A stretch of 9,476 nt of DNA from Limnohabitans sp. (lineage in GTDB: Bacteria > Pseudomonadota > Gammaproteobacteria > Burkholderiales > Burkholderiaceae_C): the NCBI GenBank assembly GCA_021731425.1, contig JAKFXJ010000024.1:1-9476 (forward strand), written 5' to 3'. The notes beneath the pieces are model-generated. The model did not search any database. It was not told the origin of the DNA and saw nothing but the letters and a program-made list of their open reading frames with translations. This document shows, in pieces, positions 1-6,393 of the stretch; position 1 is the stretch's first letter; every line of letters starts with the position of its first letter. The position numbers were made by a program, and so were the translations under genes.

Positions 1-86
1 ATGAAGGGCCAAGGATTGGCTGCAAACAAAGCGGGCAGCAGCAAGGCCAGCAAGGCCAGGGCGGTGATGACGCGTTGTTTGAGCAA
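1..86 (-). CDS. cdsA: CdsA, phosphatidate cytidylyltransferase (N-terminal fragment, runs off the left edge)
   Basis: Only the first 28 codons are in the window. They begin with TTG at 86-84 and encode LKQRVITAL after the first residue, then a long run of Leu and Ala ending in NPWPF. A short basic start followed by a hydrophobic helix matches the N-terminus of CdsA, the inner-membrane enzyme that makes CDP-diacylglycerol from phosphatidate and CTP. A GGAG ribosome-binding site at 95-92 lies five bases before the TTG, which fixes this start over another in-frame TTG at 113. In related genomes cdsA belongs to the frr-uppS-cdsA-dxr cluster, so the position also fits. Here uppS is missing and a terminator separates it from frr. 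The fragment is short, so the call rests on the N-terminal motif plus context. Another membrane protein is possible but less likely. Confidence 0.68.
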   Translation of the reverse strand, partial: MLKQRVITALALLALLLPALFAANPWPF

Positions 87-97
87 GGGTTCTCCAG

Positions 98-142
98 AAA
101 AAAAGGCCGCCAAATAAAAAGGGCCGCAAAAAAAGGGCCGCC
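98..142 (-). repeat. Three serial terminator 3' arms, each with its own T-tract
   Basis: On the plus strand GGCCGC(C) occurs three times: at 136-142, 122-127 and 105-111. Each copy is preceded by an A-tract, at 128-134 (7 A), 116-120 (5 A) and 98-104 (7 A). Read on the minus strand these are three successive copies of a terminator's second arm plus U-run. Any of them could in principle pair with the single first arm at 148-155. The last U-run ends two bases before the GGAG of cdsA. Slippage or local duplication is the simplest origin. Confidence 0.7.
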
Positions 143-155
143 AATTGGGCGGCCC
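128..155 (-). terminator. Rho-independent terminator after frr
   Basis: An 8-bp perfect GC-rich stem pairs GGGCCGCC (135-142) with GGCGGCCC (148-155) around a 5-base loop. Read on the minus strand it is followed by seven T (134-128), 37 bases past the frr stop. This is a textbook intrinsic terminator that ends the rpsB-tsf-pyrH-frr transcript. A second small hairpin (161-166 with 173-178, GCCGTG/CACGGC) sits between the frr stop and the terminator. It has no T-tract and may only protect the 3' end. Confidence 0.88.
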
Positions 156-191
156 ATCAGGCCGTGATGAGCCACGGCACTGAATTCAATC

Positions 192-752
192 TTAGACGGC
201 CATGATCTCTTGTTCTTTGGCCGCCACCAACTGGTCAATTTCGGTCATGCGTTTGTCGGTCAGTTTCTGGATGTAGGCTTCGGCACGCTTTTGATCGTCC
301 TCAGAGGCCTCTTTGTCCTTGACCAGTTTCTTCACCGATTCGTTCGCATCCCGGCGCAAATTGCGAATCGCGATCTTGCCGTTCTCGCCTTCGGTGCGGG
401 CCAGCTTGGTCATCTCCTTGCGGCGCTCTTCGCTCATGGGAGGCATCGGCACACGGATCAAATCGCCCATGGAAGCGGGGTTCAGGCCCAACTCGCTTTC
501 ACGGATGGCTTTTTCGATCTTGGCACCCATGCCTTTTTCCCAAGGCTGCACACTGATGGTCCGCGAGTCCATCAAGGACACGTTGGCCACTTGCGACAAA
601 GGCACCATGGAGCCGTAGTAATCGACATGGATGGTGTCGAGCAAGGCCGGGTTGGCGCGACCGGTACGGATCTTGGTGAGGTTGTTTTTGAAGGCCGCAA
701 TGGATTGTTCCATTTTGGTTTCGGTTGTTTTCTTGATGTCTGCAATGGTCAT
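192..752 (-). CDS. frr: Ribosome recycling factor (RRF)
   Basis: The 186-residue product matches the usual RRF length of about 185. RRF acts in the cytoplasm with EF-G to split the post-termination 70S ribosome so that its subunits can be reused. Visible landmarks are the N-terminal helix with KIRTGRANP (residues 27-35), a middle beta domain containing PLSQVANVS and [11 protein letters not shown], the [10 protein letters not shown] segment that leads back into the helical bundle, and a charged C-terminal helix pair with [10 protein letters not shown]. The fold is a three-helix bundle (domain I) with an inserted beta domain (II). The start ATG (752-750) has GAGGAG at 764-759, six bases upstream. 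The gene follows pyrH after 24 bases and is almost certainly co-transcribed with it. A strong terminator follows the stop. Nothing is missing or unusual in the protein. Confidence 0.98.
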   Translation of the reverse strand: MTIADIKKTTETKMEQSIAAFKNNLTKIRTGRANPALLDTIHVDYYGSMVPLSQVANVSLMDSRTISVQPWEKGMGAKIEKAIRESELGLNPASMGDLIRVPMPPMSEERRKEMTKLARTEGENGKIAIRNLRRDANESVKKLVKDKEASEDDQKRAEAYIQKLTDKRMTEIDQLVAAKEQEIMAV

Positions 753-776
753 GGGGTTCTCCTCGTCAGAACGGGC

Positions 777-1499
777 TCAAGCATAAACCAGGGTGCCTTC
801 GTCCTCACCCAGCACCACGCGCTTCAAAGCGCCGTTCTTGATGATCGAAAACACCTTGATCGGCAGTTTCTGGTCGCGGCACAAGGCAAAAGCCGTGGCG
901 TCCATGATGCCCAAATTGCGTGAAATGGCTTCGTCGAAGCTGATTTCGCTGTAACGCGTGGCAGAGGGGTCTTTTTTAGGATCGGCCGTGTACACACCGT
1001 CGACCTTGGTGGCCTTGAGCACCATCTCGGCGCCAATCTCGGCACCACGCAAAGCTGCGGCCGTGTCGGTGGTGAAAAACGGATTGCCTGTGCCCGCCGC
1101 AAACACCACGACCTTGCCCTCTTCGAGGTACTGCAAGGCCTTGGGACGCACATAGGGCTCGACCACCTGGTCAATGCCAATCGCCGACATCACACGCGCG
1201 GTCAAACCGGCCTTGTCCAAAGCATCGGCCAAAGCCAGGGAATTCATGACCGTGGCCAACATGCCCATGTAATCGGCCGTGGCACGGTCCATGCCCACAG
1301 AACCACCCGCCACACCTCGGAAGATGTTGCCGCCACCAATGACCACAGCGACCTGAACGCCCAGACGGTTGATCTCGGCGATCTCTTCGGCCATGCGCAC
1401 AATGGTGGCGCGGTTGATGCCAAAAGCATCGTCCCCCATCAAGGCCTCGCCTGACAGCTTGAGCAAAATACGCTTATAGGCTGGCTTGGCTGAAGACAT
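777..1499 (-). CDS. pyrH: UMP kinase (bacterial hexameric type)
   Basis: The 240-residue product belongs to the amino-acid kinase family and phosphorylates UMP to UDP with ATP, the committed step to UTP and CTP. Motifs in order are KLSGEAL (14-20, phosphate binding), GGGNIFRG (55-62), the [17 protein letters not shown] stretch (70-86), [12 protein letters not shown] (136-147, nucleotide and acceptor binding) and [13 protein letters not shown] (162-174). These identify PyrH rather than eukaryotic-type UMP/CMP kinase. An in-frame ATG at 1520 would add seven residues, but AAGGAG at 1511-1506 sits six bases before the ATG at 1499, which is therefore the real start. The gene lies 58 bases after tsf and 24 before frr. 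I see no promoter or terminator in either gap, so it depends on readthrough from rpsB-tsf. Confidence 0.97.
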   Translation of the reverse strand: MSSAKPAYKRILLKLSGEALMGDDAFGINRATIVRMAEEIAEINRLGVQVAVVIGGGNIFRGVAGGSVGMDRATADYMGMLATVMNSLALADALDKAGLTARVMSAIGIDQVVEPYVRPKALQYLEEGKVVVFAAGTGNPFFTTDTAAALRGAEIGAEMVLKATKVDGVYTADPKKDPSATRYSEISFDEAISRNLGIMDATAFALCRDQKLPIKVFSIIKNGALKRVVLGEDEGTLVYA

Positions 1500-1557
1500 G
1501 TGGTACTCCTTGGGGTTCAATGGGGACGATGGATGGGCAAATCAGCAGGGGCGTGAA

Positions 1558-2451
1558 TCAAGCAGCGCCTTGAGCGGCAGCCACTTGGGCAGCCACTTCA
1601 GCAGCGAAGTCGTCGACCTTTTTCTCGATGCCTTCACCGACCACGTACAAAGTGAATGCCTTGACGGTGGTGCCAGCAGCCTTGAGCATTTGCTCGACGG
1701 TCTGCTTGTCGTTCTTGACAAAAGACTGGTTGAACAAAGACACTTCTTTCAGGTATTTCTGAACGGAGCCTTCAACCATCTTGGTCACAATGTCGGCAGG
1801 CTTGCCGGACTCGGCCGCCTTGGCCGCAGCGACCGAGCGCTCCTTCTCGATCAACTCAGCAGGCACTTCGGCGCTGGTCAAAGACACAGGCTTCATGGCG
1901 GCCACGTGCATGGCGACGTCTTTGGCAGCCGTTTCGTCACCTTCGTACTCGACCAACACGCCGATGCGGGTGCCGTGCAAGTAGTTGGCAATCTTGGCTG
2001 CGCCAGCGGCACGCTTGAAGCGGCGGAAGCTCATGTTCTCGCCGATCTTGCCGATCAGGCCTTTGCGCACTTCTTCCAAGGTGGGGCCAAAGCCGTCTTG
2101 GCTGTAAGGCAACTCGCCCAGAGCAGCGATGTCGGCAGGGTTGTGCTCAGCCACCAGTTTGGCAGCCGCATTGGCCAAAGCCAGGAAGCTGTCGTTTTTG
2201 GTCACGAAGTCGGTTTCGCAGTTCACTTCGATCATGGCGCCTGTGGTGCCGTTTACAAAACTGGTCACCACGCCTTCGGCGGTCACGCGCGAAGCGGCCT
2301 TGCCAGCCTTGGTGCCCAGCTTGACGCGCAACAACTCTTCGGCTTTGGCCATGTCGCCTTCAGCTTCGGTCAGGGCTTTTTTGCACTCCATCATGGGAGC
2401 GTCGGTTTTTGCACGCAGTTCAGCGACCATGCTTGCGGTAATTGCAGCCAT
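1558..2451 (-). CDS. tsf: Elongation factor Ts
   Basis: The 297-residue product is the guanine nucleotide exchange factor that releases GDP from EF-Tu. The N-terminal UBA-like helical domain carries the signature [16 protein letters not shown] (12-27). The core motif ETDFV (79-83) contains the Asp-Phe pair that inserts near the EF-Tu Mg2+ site (Asp80 and Phe81 in the E. coli protein). The dimerisation and coiled-coil region follows, and the protein ends in an Ala-rich tail. Length is slightly above that of E. coli EF-Ts (283). The ATG (2451-2449) has GGAG at 2462-2459 with seven bases of spacing. The gene is second in the rpsB-tsf pair and is separated from rpsB by an intrinsic terminator, so its output probably depends on partial readthrough. 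Confidence 0.98.
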   Translation of the reverse strand: MAAITASMVAELRAKTDAPMMECKKALTEAEGDMAKAEELLRVKLGTKAGKAASRVTAEGVVTSFVNGTTGAMIEVNCETDFVTKNDSFLALANAAAKLVAEHNPADIAALGELPYSQDGFGPTLEEVRKGLIGKIGENMSFRRFKRAAGAAKIANYLHGTRIGVLVEYEGDETAAKDVAMHVAAMKPVSLTSAEVPAELIEKERSVAAAKAAESGKPADIVTKMVEGSVQKYLKEVSLFNQSFVKNDKQTVEQMLKAAGTTVKAFTLYVVGEGIEKKVDDFAAEVAAQVAAAQGAA

Positions 2452-2485
2452 TTGATTTCTCCGTAGTCAGTCTAAAAGTCAGATT

Positions 2486-2512
2486 AAAAAAAAGGGGCCA
2501 CAAAGCCCCTTT
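2486..2512 (-). terminator. Intrinsic terminator/attenuator between rpsB and tsf
   Basis: AAAGGGGC (2491-2498) pairs with GCCCCTTT (2505-2512) in an 8-bp stem with a six-base loop. On the minus strand it leads into eight T (2493-2486). It lies 17 bases past the rpsB stop and 34 bases before tsf. A partial terminator at this junction is known in E. coli, where it lowers tsf relative to rpsB. The same role is inferred here. Because no new promoter is apparent before tsf, the terminator must leak. Confidence 0.88.
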
Positions 2513-2529
2513 CATCGAGTGTTGGGAAC

Positions 2530-3279
2530 TCAGGCGGAAGCGTTGGCTTCTTCGACGAAATCGTCAGCGCCTTCGGTCACGGCCTTGACCACGTCGTTGA
2601 CCGCATTGGCACGGCCTTCGATGATCGCGTCAGCAATGCCGCGGGCGTACAAAGCCACGGCCTTGGCCGAGTCGTCGTTGCCGGGGATAATGTAGTCGAT
2701 GCCTTCGGGCGAGTGGTTGGAGTCCACCACACCGATCAATGGGATGCCCAGTTTCTTGGCTTCCGAGATGGCGATCTTGTGGTAACCCACGTCGATCACA
2801 AAAATCGCATCAGGCAAAGCGGCCATGTCTTGGATGCCACCGATGTCTTTTTCGAGCTTTTCCATCTCGCGCTTGAACATCAGCTGCTCTTTTTTGCTCA
2901 GGCTGTCGAGGCCGACTTCTTGCTGAGCCTTCATGTCCTTCAAACGCTTGATCGAGGTCTTGACGGTTTTGAAGTTGGTCAGCATGCCGCCCAACCAACG
3001 CTGGTCGACGAATGGCACGCCTGCGCGCTGGGCTTCGGCAGCCACCAGCTCACGGGCTTGGCGCTTGGTGCCGACCATCAAGATGGTGCCGCGGTTGGCA
3101 GACAACTGCTTGGCAAACTTGATCGCGTCCTGGAACATCGGCAGCGATTTTTCCAGGTTGATGATGTGAATTTTGTTGCGGTGGCCGAAGATGAAGGGGG
3201 CCATCTTGGGGTTCCAGAAGCGGGTTTGGTGACCAAAATGGACACCGGCTTCCAGCATTTCGCGCATGGTAACGGACAT
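2530..3279 (-). CDS. rpsB: 30S ribosomal protein S2
   Basis: The 249-residue product is a structural protein of the small subunit, bound between the head and body of 30S and needed for S1 to attach. The N-terminus reads [19 protein letters not shown] with WNPKM following, the usual S2 start. The Rossmann-like core includes the [19 protein letters not shown] region and the [19 protein letters not shown] signature, followed by an acidic C-terminal tail. A longer in-frame reading from ATG 3327 would add 16 residues unlike S2. GGAG at 3290-3287, seven bases before the ATG at 3279, supports the shorter start. First gene of the cluster, it has its own promoter about 185 bases upstream and a long untranslated leader. 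In E. coli S2 represses its own mRNA through such a leader, so similar feedback is likely but not shown. Confidence 0.98.
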   Translation of the reverse strand: MSVTMREMLEAGVHFGHQTRFWNPKMAPFIFGHRNKIHIINLEKSLPMFQDAIKFAKQLSANRGTILMVGTKRQARELVAAEAQRAGVPFVDQRWLGGMLTNFKTVKTSIKRLKDMKAQQEVGLDSLSKKEQLMFKREMEKLEKDIGGIQDMAALPDAIFVIDVGYHKIAISEAKKLGIPLIGVVDSNHSPEGIDYIIPGNDDSAKAVALYARGIADAIIEGRANAVNDVVKAVTEGADDFVEEANASA

Positions 3280-3455
3280 AAAAATACTCCAAAGGTTGGG
3301 TCTAAAACCTGTCCACCGATTGCGCACAGCCTAAAAAACAGGGCACACAACACCTTGACGGGACAGATTCGCGGATGAACTTGGCTGGGCTTGTGAACTG
3401 TTTGGTGTTATGTTGACCATGACACTCAAAAGACAGCTCCCTCACTCAGCAAAGC
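3280..3455 (-). promoter_or_regulatory. Structured 5' leader of rpsB, candidate S2-responsive element
   Basis: About 175 nt lie between the predicted transcription start (near 3455) and the rpsB ATG, far more than a ribosome-binding site needs. In the minus-strand RNA, 3413-3404 (ACATAACACC) pairs with 3354-3345 (GGTGTTGTGT) in ten base pairs with one G-U. The 49-nt loop of that helix contains CTGTCC (3366-3361), which pairs perfectly with GGACAG (3314-3309) further downstream, so the two helices would form a pseudoknot. A further 5-bp hairpin (3310-3306 with 3297-3293) sits just upstream of the Shine-Dalgarno. S2 autoregulation through the rpsB leader is known in gammaproteobacteria. The fold here is my reading by eye and has not been tested by energy calculation or covariation. 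No protein-coding gene is seen in the leader. Confidence 0.5.
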
Positions 3456-3461
3456 CTTAGG

Positions 3462-3490
3462 ATTATAGCATCCTGACTCACCCGAAAGTG
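3462..3490 (-). promoter_or_regulatory. Sigma-70 promoter of the rpsB cluster (extended -10)
   Basis: On the minus strand TGC-TATAAT (3470-3462) is a perfect consensus -10 with the extended TGn element. The best -35 at 17-bp spacing is CACTTT (3490-3485), which is poor, as is common for extended -10 promoters. Transcription should start near 3455. The -35 region overlaps the possible GTG start of the divergent amidase gene and lies only ten bases from its ATG. RNA polymerase at rpsB may therefore affect that gene. The reverse sequence ATTATA does not make a convincing plus-strand promoter. Confidence 0.72.
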
Positions 3491-3499
3491 CCCCAACCC

Positions 3500-4855
3500 A
3501 TGAAAGCTGACCTGATCGCCACCCGGCAAGCCATCCAGACTGGGTCCACGACAGCCCAAGCCGCTGCCCAAGCTTGTTTGGCTGTGGCGCAGAGCCCGGC
3601 AAGCCAGCACGTCTTCATGCAACTCACGCCCGATGCACTGCAGCACGCGGCTGGTCAACCCCAAATAGGCCAAACCCCACTCGCGGGCCTTGCCGTGTCG
3701 ATCAAAGACCTGTTTGACGTCCAAGGTCAGATCACCCAAGCGGGCTCGGTGGTTCTGCAAAATCAGCCCCCTGCTCGTGCTGACTGCTTGGCCGTGGCGC
3801 GTTTGCGGGCCGCAGGCGCTGGCCTGATCGGGCGCACCAACATGGTCGAATTCGCTTTTTCGGGCGTGGGCACCAACCCCCATTACGGCACACCTGCCGC
3901 TTGGGACGGGCTTTACGACCAAGCTGTCGGCGCACCCGGCCAAGCCCATGCACCCGGCGGATCCAGCTCGGGCGCGGCCGTGTCGGTGGCCACCGGTGCT
4001 GCCTTCATCGGTCTGGGCTCGGACACGGGCGGCTCCATCCGGGTGCCCGCTGCGCTGAACGGCATCGTGGGCTTCAAAAACACCGCCCGCCTGGTGCCCA
4101 CACAAGGCGCCCTGCCCCTGTCCACCACACTCGACACCGTATGCGCCATGACTCGCACCGTGCGGGACGCGGTTTTGGCGCATGAAGTGCTGTCCGCCAG
4201 GCGTGTCCCCCAAGGTCACCGGCCACTTTCCGGCTACCGGCAGGCCGTGGTCAAAAGCCTGATGCAGGACAACATGGATACCACGGTGACACGGGCTTTT
4301 GAGCGCAGCCTCAACAACTTGCGGGCCGCCGGGGCGCACATTGACGAGATCGCCCTGAGCGAACTGATCGAGTTGGCCCCCATGATGGCCACAGGTGGCT
4401 TCAGCCCAGCCGAGGGCTTTGCCTGGCACCGCGAGTTGTTGGCCACAGACAGTGCACGCTACGACCCCCGCGTCCTGCAGCGCCTGATGCGAGGATCTTG
4501 CATGAAAGCCCATGAATACATGGATTTGGTGCAAGCCCGTCAGCAATGGATTCGCCGCGTCGAAAAAGCGCTGGTGGGTTACGACGCTGTGCTCTCGCCC
4601 ACCACACCCATCACCGCCCCAACCATCAGCACCGTGGCCCCAGGCGAGGAGCGCGATGCCGAGTTCTTCCGGGTCAACGGCTTGCTTCTGCGCAACACCA
4701 GCGCCGTGAACACACTCGACGGCTGCGGCATCTCCCTGCCCTGCCACGCACCCGGCGAGCTGCCCGTGGGCTTGATGGCCTGGCACGCGGCCATGCACGA
4801 CGACTCCATTTTGCAGCTGGCCTTGCTGCTCGAACCCTTGCTGCAACAGCACTGA
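3500..4855 (+). CDS. Amidase signature (AS) family hydrolase, substrate unknown
   Basis: The 451-residue product belongs to the amidase signature family, which hydrolyses amide bonds with a Ser-cisSer-Lys triad. The full triad is visible: Lys69 in SIKDLFDV, cis-Ser155 in the PGGSSSGAA glycine-serine loop and nucleophile Ser179 in DTGGSIRVPA. The 24-residue spacing between the two serines matches characterised members. The C-terminal half continues with the DAVLSPTTPITAPTI region typical of these enzymes. It resembles GatA, but no gatB or gatC is adjacent, so a role in tRNA-dependent amidation is unlikely and it is better called a stand-alone amidase. There is no signal peptide, so it should be cytoplasmic. 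The loop before GGSSSG appears slightly extended. The ATG at 3500 has only a weak ribosome-binding site, and an in-frame GTG at 3488 is an alternative. It is followed four bases later by nnr, implying one operon. Confidence 0.9.
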   Translation: MKADLIATRQAIQTGSTTAQAAAQACLAVAQSPASQHVFMQLTPDALQHAAGQPQIGQTPLAGLAVSIKDLFDVQGQITQAGSVVLQNQPPARADCLAVARLRAAGAGLIGRTNMVEFAFSGVGTNPHYGTPAAWDGLYDQAVGAPGQAHAPGGSSSGAAVSVATGAAFIGLGSDTGGSIRVPAALNGIVGFKNTARLVPTQGALPLSTTLDTVCAMTRTVRDAVLAHEVLSARRVPQGHRPLSGYRQAVVKSLMQDNMDTTVTRAFERSLNNLRAAGAHIDEIALSELIELAPMMATGGFSPAEGFAWHRELLATDSARYDPRVLQRLMRGSCMKAHEYMDLVQARQQWIRRVEKALVGYDAVLSPTTPITAPTISTVAPGEERDAEFFRVNGLLLRNTSAVNTLDGCGISLPCHAPGELPVGLMAWHAAMHDDSILQLALLLEPLLQQH

Positions 4856-4859
4856 AGCC

Positions 4860-6371
4860 ATGCACACCCTGAGCCGCTCACACGCCTGGCCTGTTCTGGG
4901 GCCAGCGCAAGTGCGGCAACTGGAACCCGCGCTGCAGACCCTCAGCGCTACGCCTTTGATGCAAAGCGCGGGTCTGGCATGCGCCCGACTGGCCCTCGCC
5001 GTGGCGCCGCATGCCCGGCGCATTTGGGTGGTTGCAGGTCCGGGCAACAACGGCGGCGACGGCCTGGAGGCCGCTTTGCTCCTGCACCAATGGGGCAAAG
5101 AAGTGCGAGTCAGCCTGCTGAGCTCAGACGGCCCCGGCCCGGAAGATGCCCAAGCGGCCTTGCAGCGAGCTCAGCAGGCAGGCGTGCACATTCAGTCTGG
5201 GGTGCCCACCGAATGGCTTGCGCATCTGGACGCGCAAGACCTGTGCATCGACGCGCTGCTGGGCATCGGCGCCTCGCGGCCCTTGAGCGCCGCTTTGCAA
5301 GTTTGCGTGAAGGCCATGCAACAGAGCGCAGCCAATGTGTTGGCCATCGACGTGCCCACCGGGCTGAACCCGCAATCGGGCCAGTGGTTGGGTGGCGACA
5401 GCGGAGAGGCCATGGCCGTGCATGCCGACCACACCCTCAGCCTCATCGCGGTGCAAGCGGGTCTGCTCATGGGGCATGGGCGCGACGCCAGTGGCCAGAT
5501 CTGGCTCGAAGACTTGGGCCATCGCCCCAGCCAACACACCGTCCCAACACTGGCCTGGCTCAATGCACCCTACACATCAGTAACAAAACACCACGCCAGC
5601 CACAAAGGCAGCCACGGCGATGTGGCGGTGATCGGTGGCGAAGGCATGGCCACACACGGCATGGGCATGAGCGGCGCGGCCGTTTTAGCGGCCACAGCGG
5701 CCCTGCACGCGGGTGCGGGCCGGGTCATTTTGAGTCTGCTGTCCGGCCAGACCAGCGACAGCGTGCCGCCTGATGTGATGCAACGCGAATTCCAGCGGCT
5801 GGACCTTGAACAACTGCATGTGGTTTGCGGCTGCGGTGGCGGCACCAGCGTGCAAGCAGTCTTGCTGGAGGTGCTGCAGCGCAGCAGCAGCCTGGTGCTG
5901 GACGCCGATGGCCTCAATGCCGTGGCACAAGACAGCGCACTTCAAGACGCGCTGCGCCAGCGGGCTGCGCACTCGGCAACACAAGCCACCGTCATCACGC
6001 CCCACCCGCTTGAAGCGGCCAGACTGCTGGGCTGCAATACGGCCCAGGTGCAAAACGACCGCCTCAAAGCGGCGCAAGAACTGGCCGAAAGTTTCCAATG
6101 CATCGTGGTTCTGAAAGGTTCAGGCACCGTGATCACCGCGCCCGGTCAAACGCCGCGCATCAACATCACAGGCAATGGCCAACTGGCCATTGGTGGCACG
6201 GGTGATGTGCTGGCCGGGGTGGTGGGCACACGCATGGCGCAAGGCCCAAACACCTTGGAAGCCGCCTTCGAGGCAGCCTGCCAAGCCGTGGCCCAACACG
6301 GCCAAGTGGCCGATGACTGGCCGCCTGGCCAGGCCCTTACCGCCAGCCGACTGGCGCAGCGGCTGGCCTGA
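4860..6371 (+). CDS. nnr: Bifunctional NAD(P)H-hydrate epimerase / ADP-dependent NAD(P)HX dehydratase
   Basis: The 503-residue product repairs hydrated NADH and NADPH: the N-terminal domain interconverts the R and S epimers and the C-terminal domain dehydrates the S form using ADP. The YjeF-N domain (about 10-220) shows GPGNNGGDG (60-68), Asp131 in IDALLGIG and AIDVPTGLN (162-170). The kinase-like dehydratase domain (about 245-503) shows HKGSHGDVAVIGG (248-260), GAAVLAATAALHAGAGRV (272-289), LDADGLNA (347-354), TPHPLEAARLLG (380-391), VLKGSGTVI (417-425) and NGQLAIGGTGDVLAG (439-453) with the catalytic-type Asp449. Two motifs deviate from textbook forms: CGCGGG (323-328) where GPGLG is usual, and HPLE where HPGE is usual. 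These may be lineage traits. The ATG follows the amidase stop by four bases, and the gene converges on rnr with a 22-base gap that holds no clear terminator. Confidence 0.95.
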   Translation: MHTLSRSHAWPVLGPAQVRQLEPALQTLSATPLMQSAGLACARLALAVAPHARRIWVVAGPGNNGGDGLEAALLLHQWGKEVRVSLLSSDGPGPEDAQAALQRAQQAGVHIQSGVPTEWLAHLDAQDLCIDALLGIGASRPLSAALQVCVKAMQQSAANVLAIDVPTGLNPQSGQWLGGDSGEAMAVHADHTLSLIAVQAGLLMGHGRDASGQIWLEDLGHRPSQHTVPTLAWLNAPYTSVTKHHASHKGSHGDVAVIGGEGMATHGMGMSGAAVLAATAALHAGAGRVILSLLSGQTSDSVPPDVMQREFQRLDLEQLHVVCGCGGGTSVQAVLLEVLQRSSSLVLDADGLNAVAQDSALQDALRQRAAHSATQATVITPHPLEAARLLGCNTAQVQNDRLKAAQELAESFQCIVVLKGSGTVITAPGQTPRINITGNGQLAIGGTGDVLAGVVGTRMAQGPNTLEAAFEAACQAVAQHGQVADDWPPGQALTASRLAQRLA

Positions 6372-6393
6372 GCAGCGACCGACCTGAACCGCC

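Noticed and set aside
1486..2466. A 326-codon plus-strand open frame over tsf, and a similar 237-codon one at 210-923 over frr and pyrH
   Set aside because: Both are shadows of highly conserved translation genes and have no plausible product or ribosome-binding site.
2463..2485. Repeated AGTCAG-like bases between tsf and the rpsB terminator
   Set aside because: Only two short copies with no consistent stem. Too little to call a regulatory site.
3446..5098. A 550-codon minus-strand open frame across the amidase and the start of nnr
   Set aside because: The opposite strand has a complete catalytic triad and family motifs. The antisense translation is Gly/His/Ala-rich without any domain.
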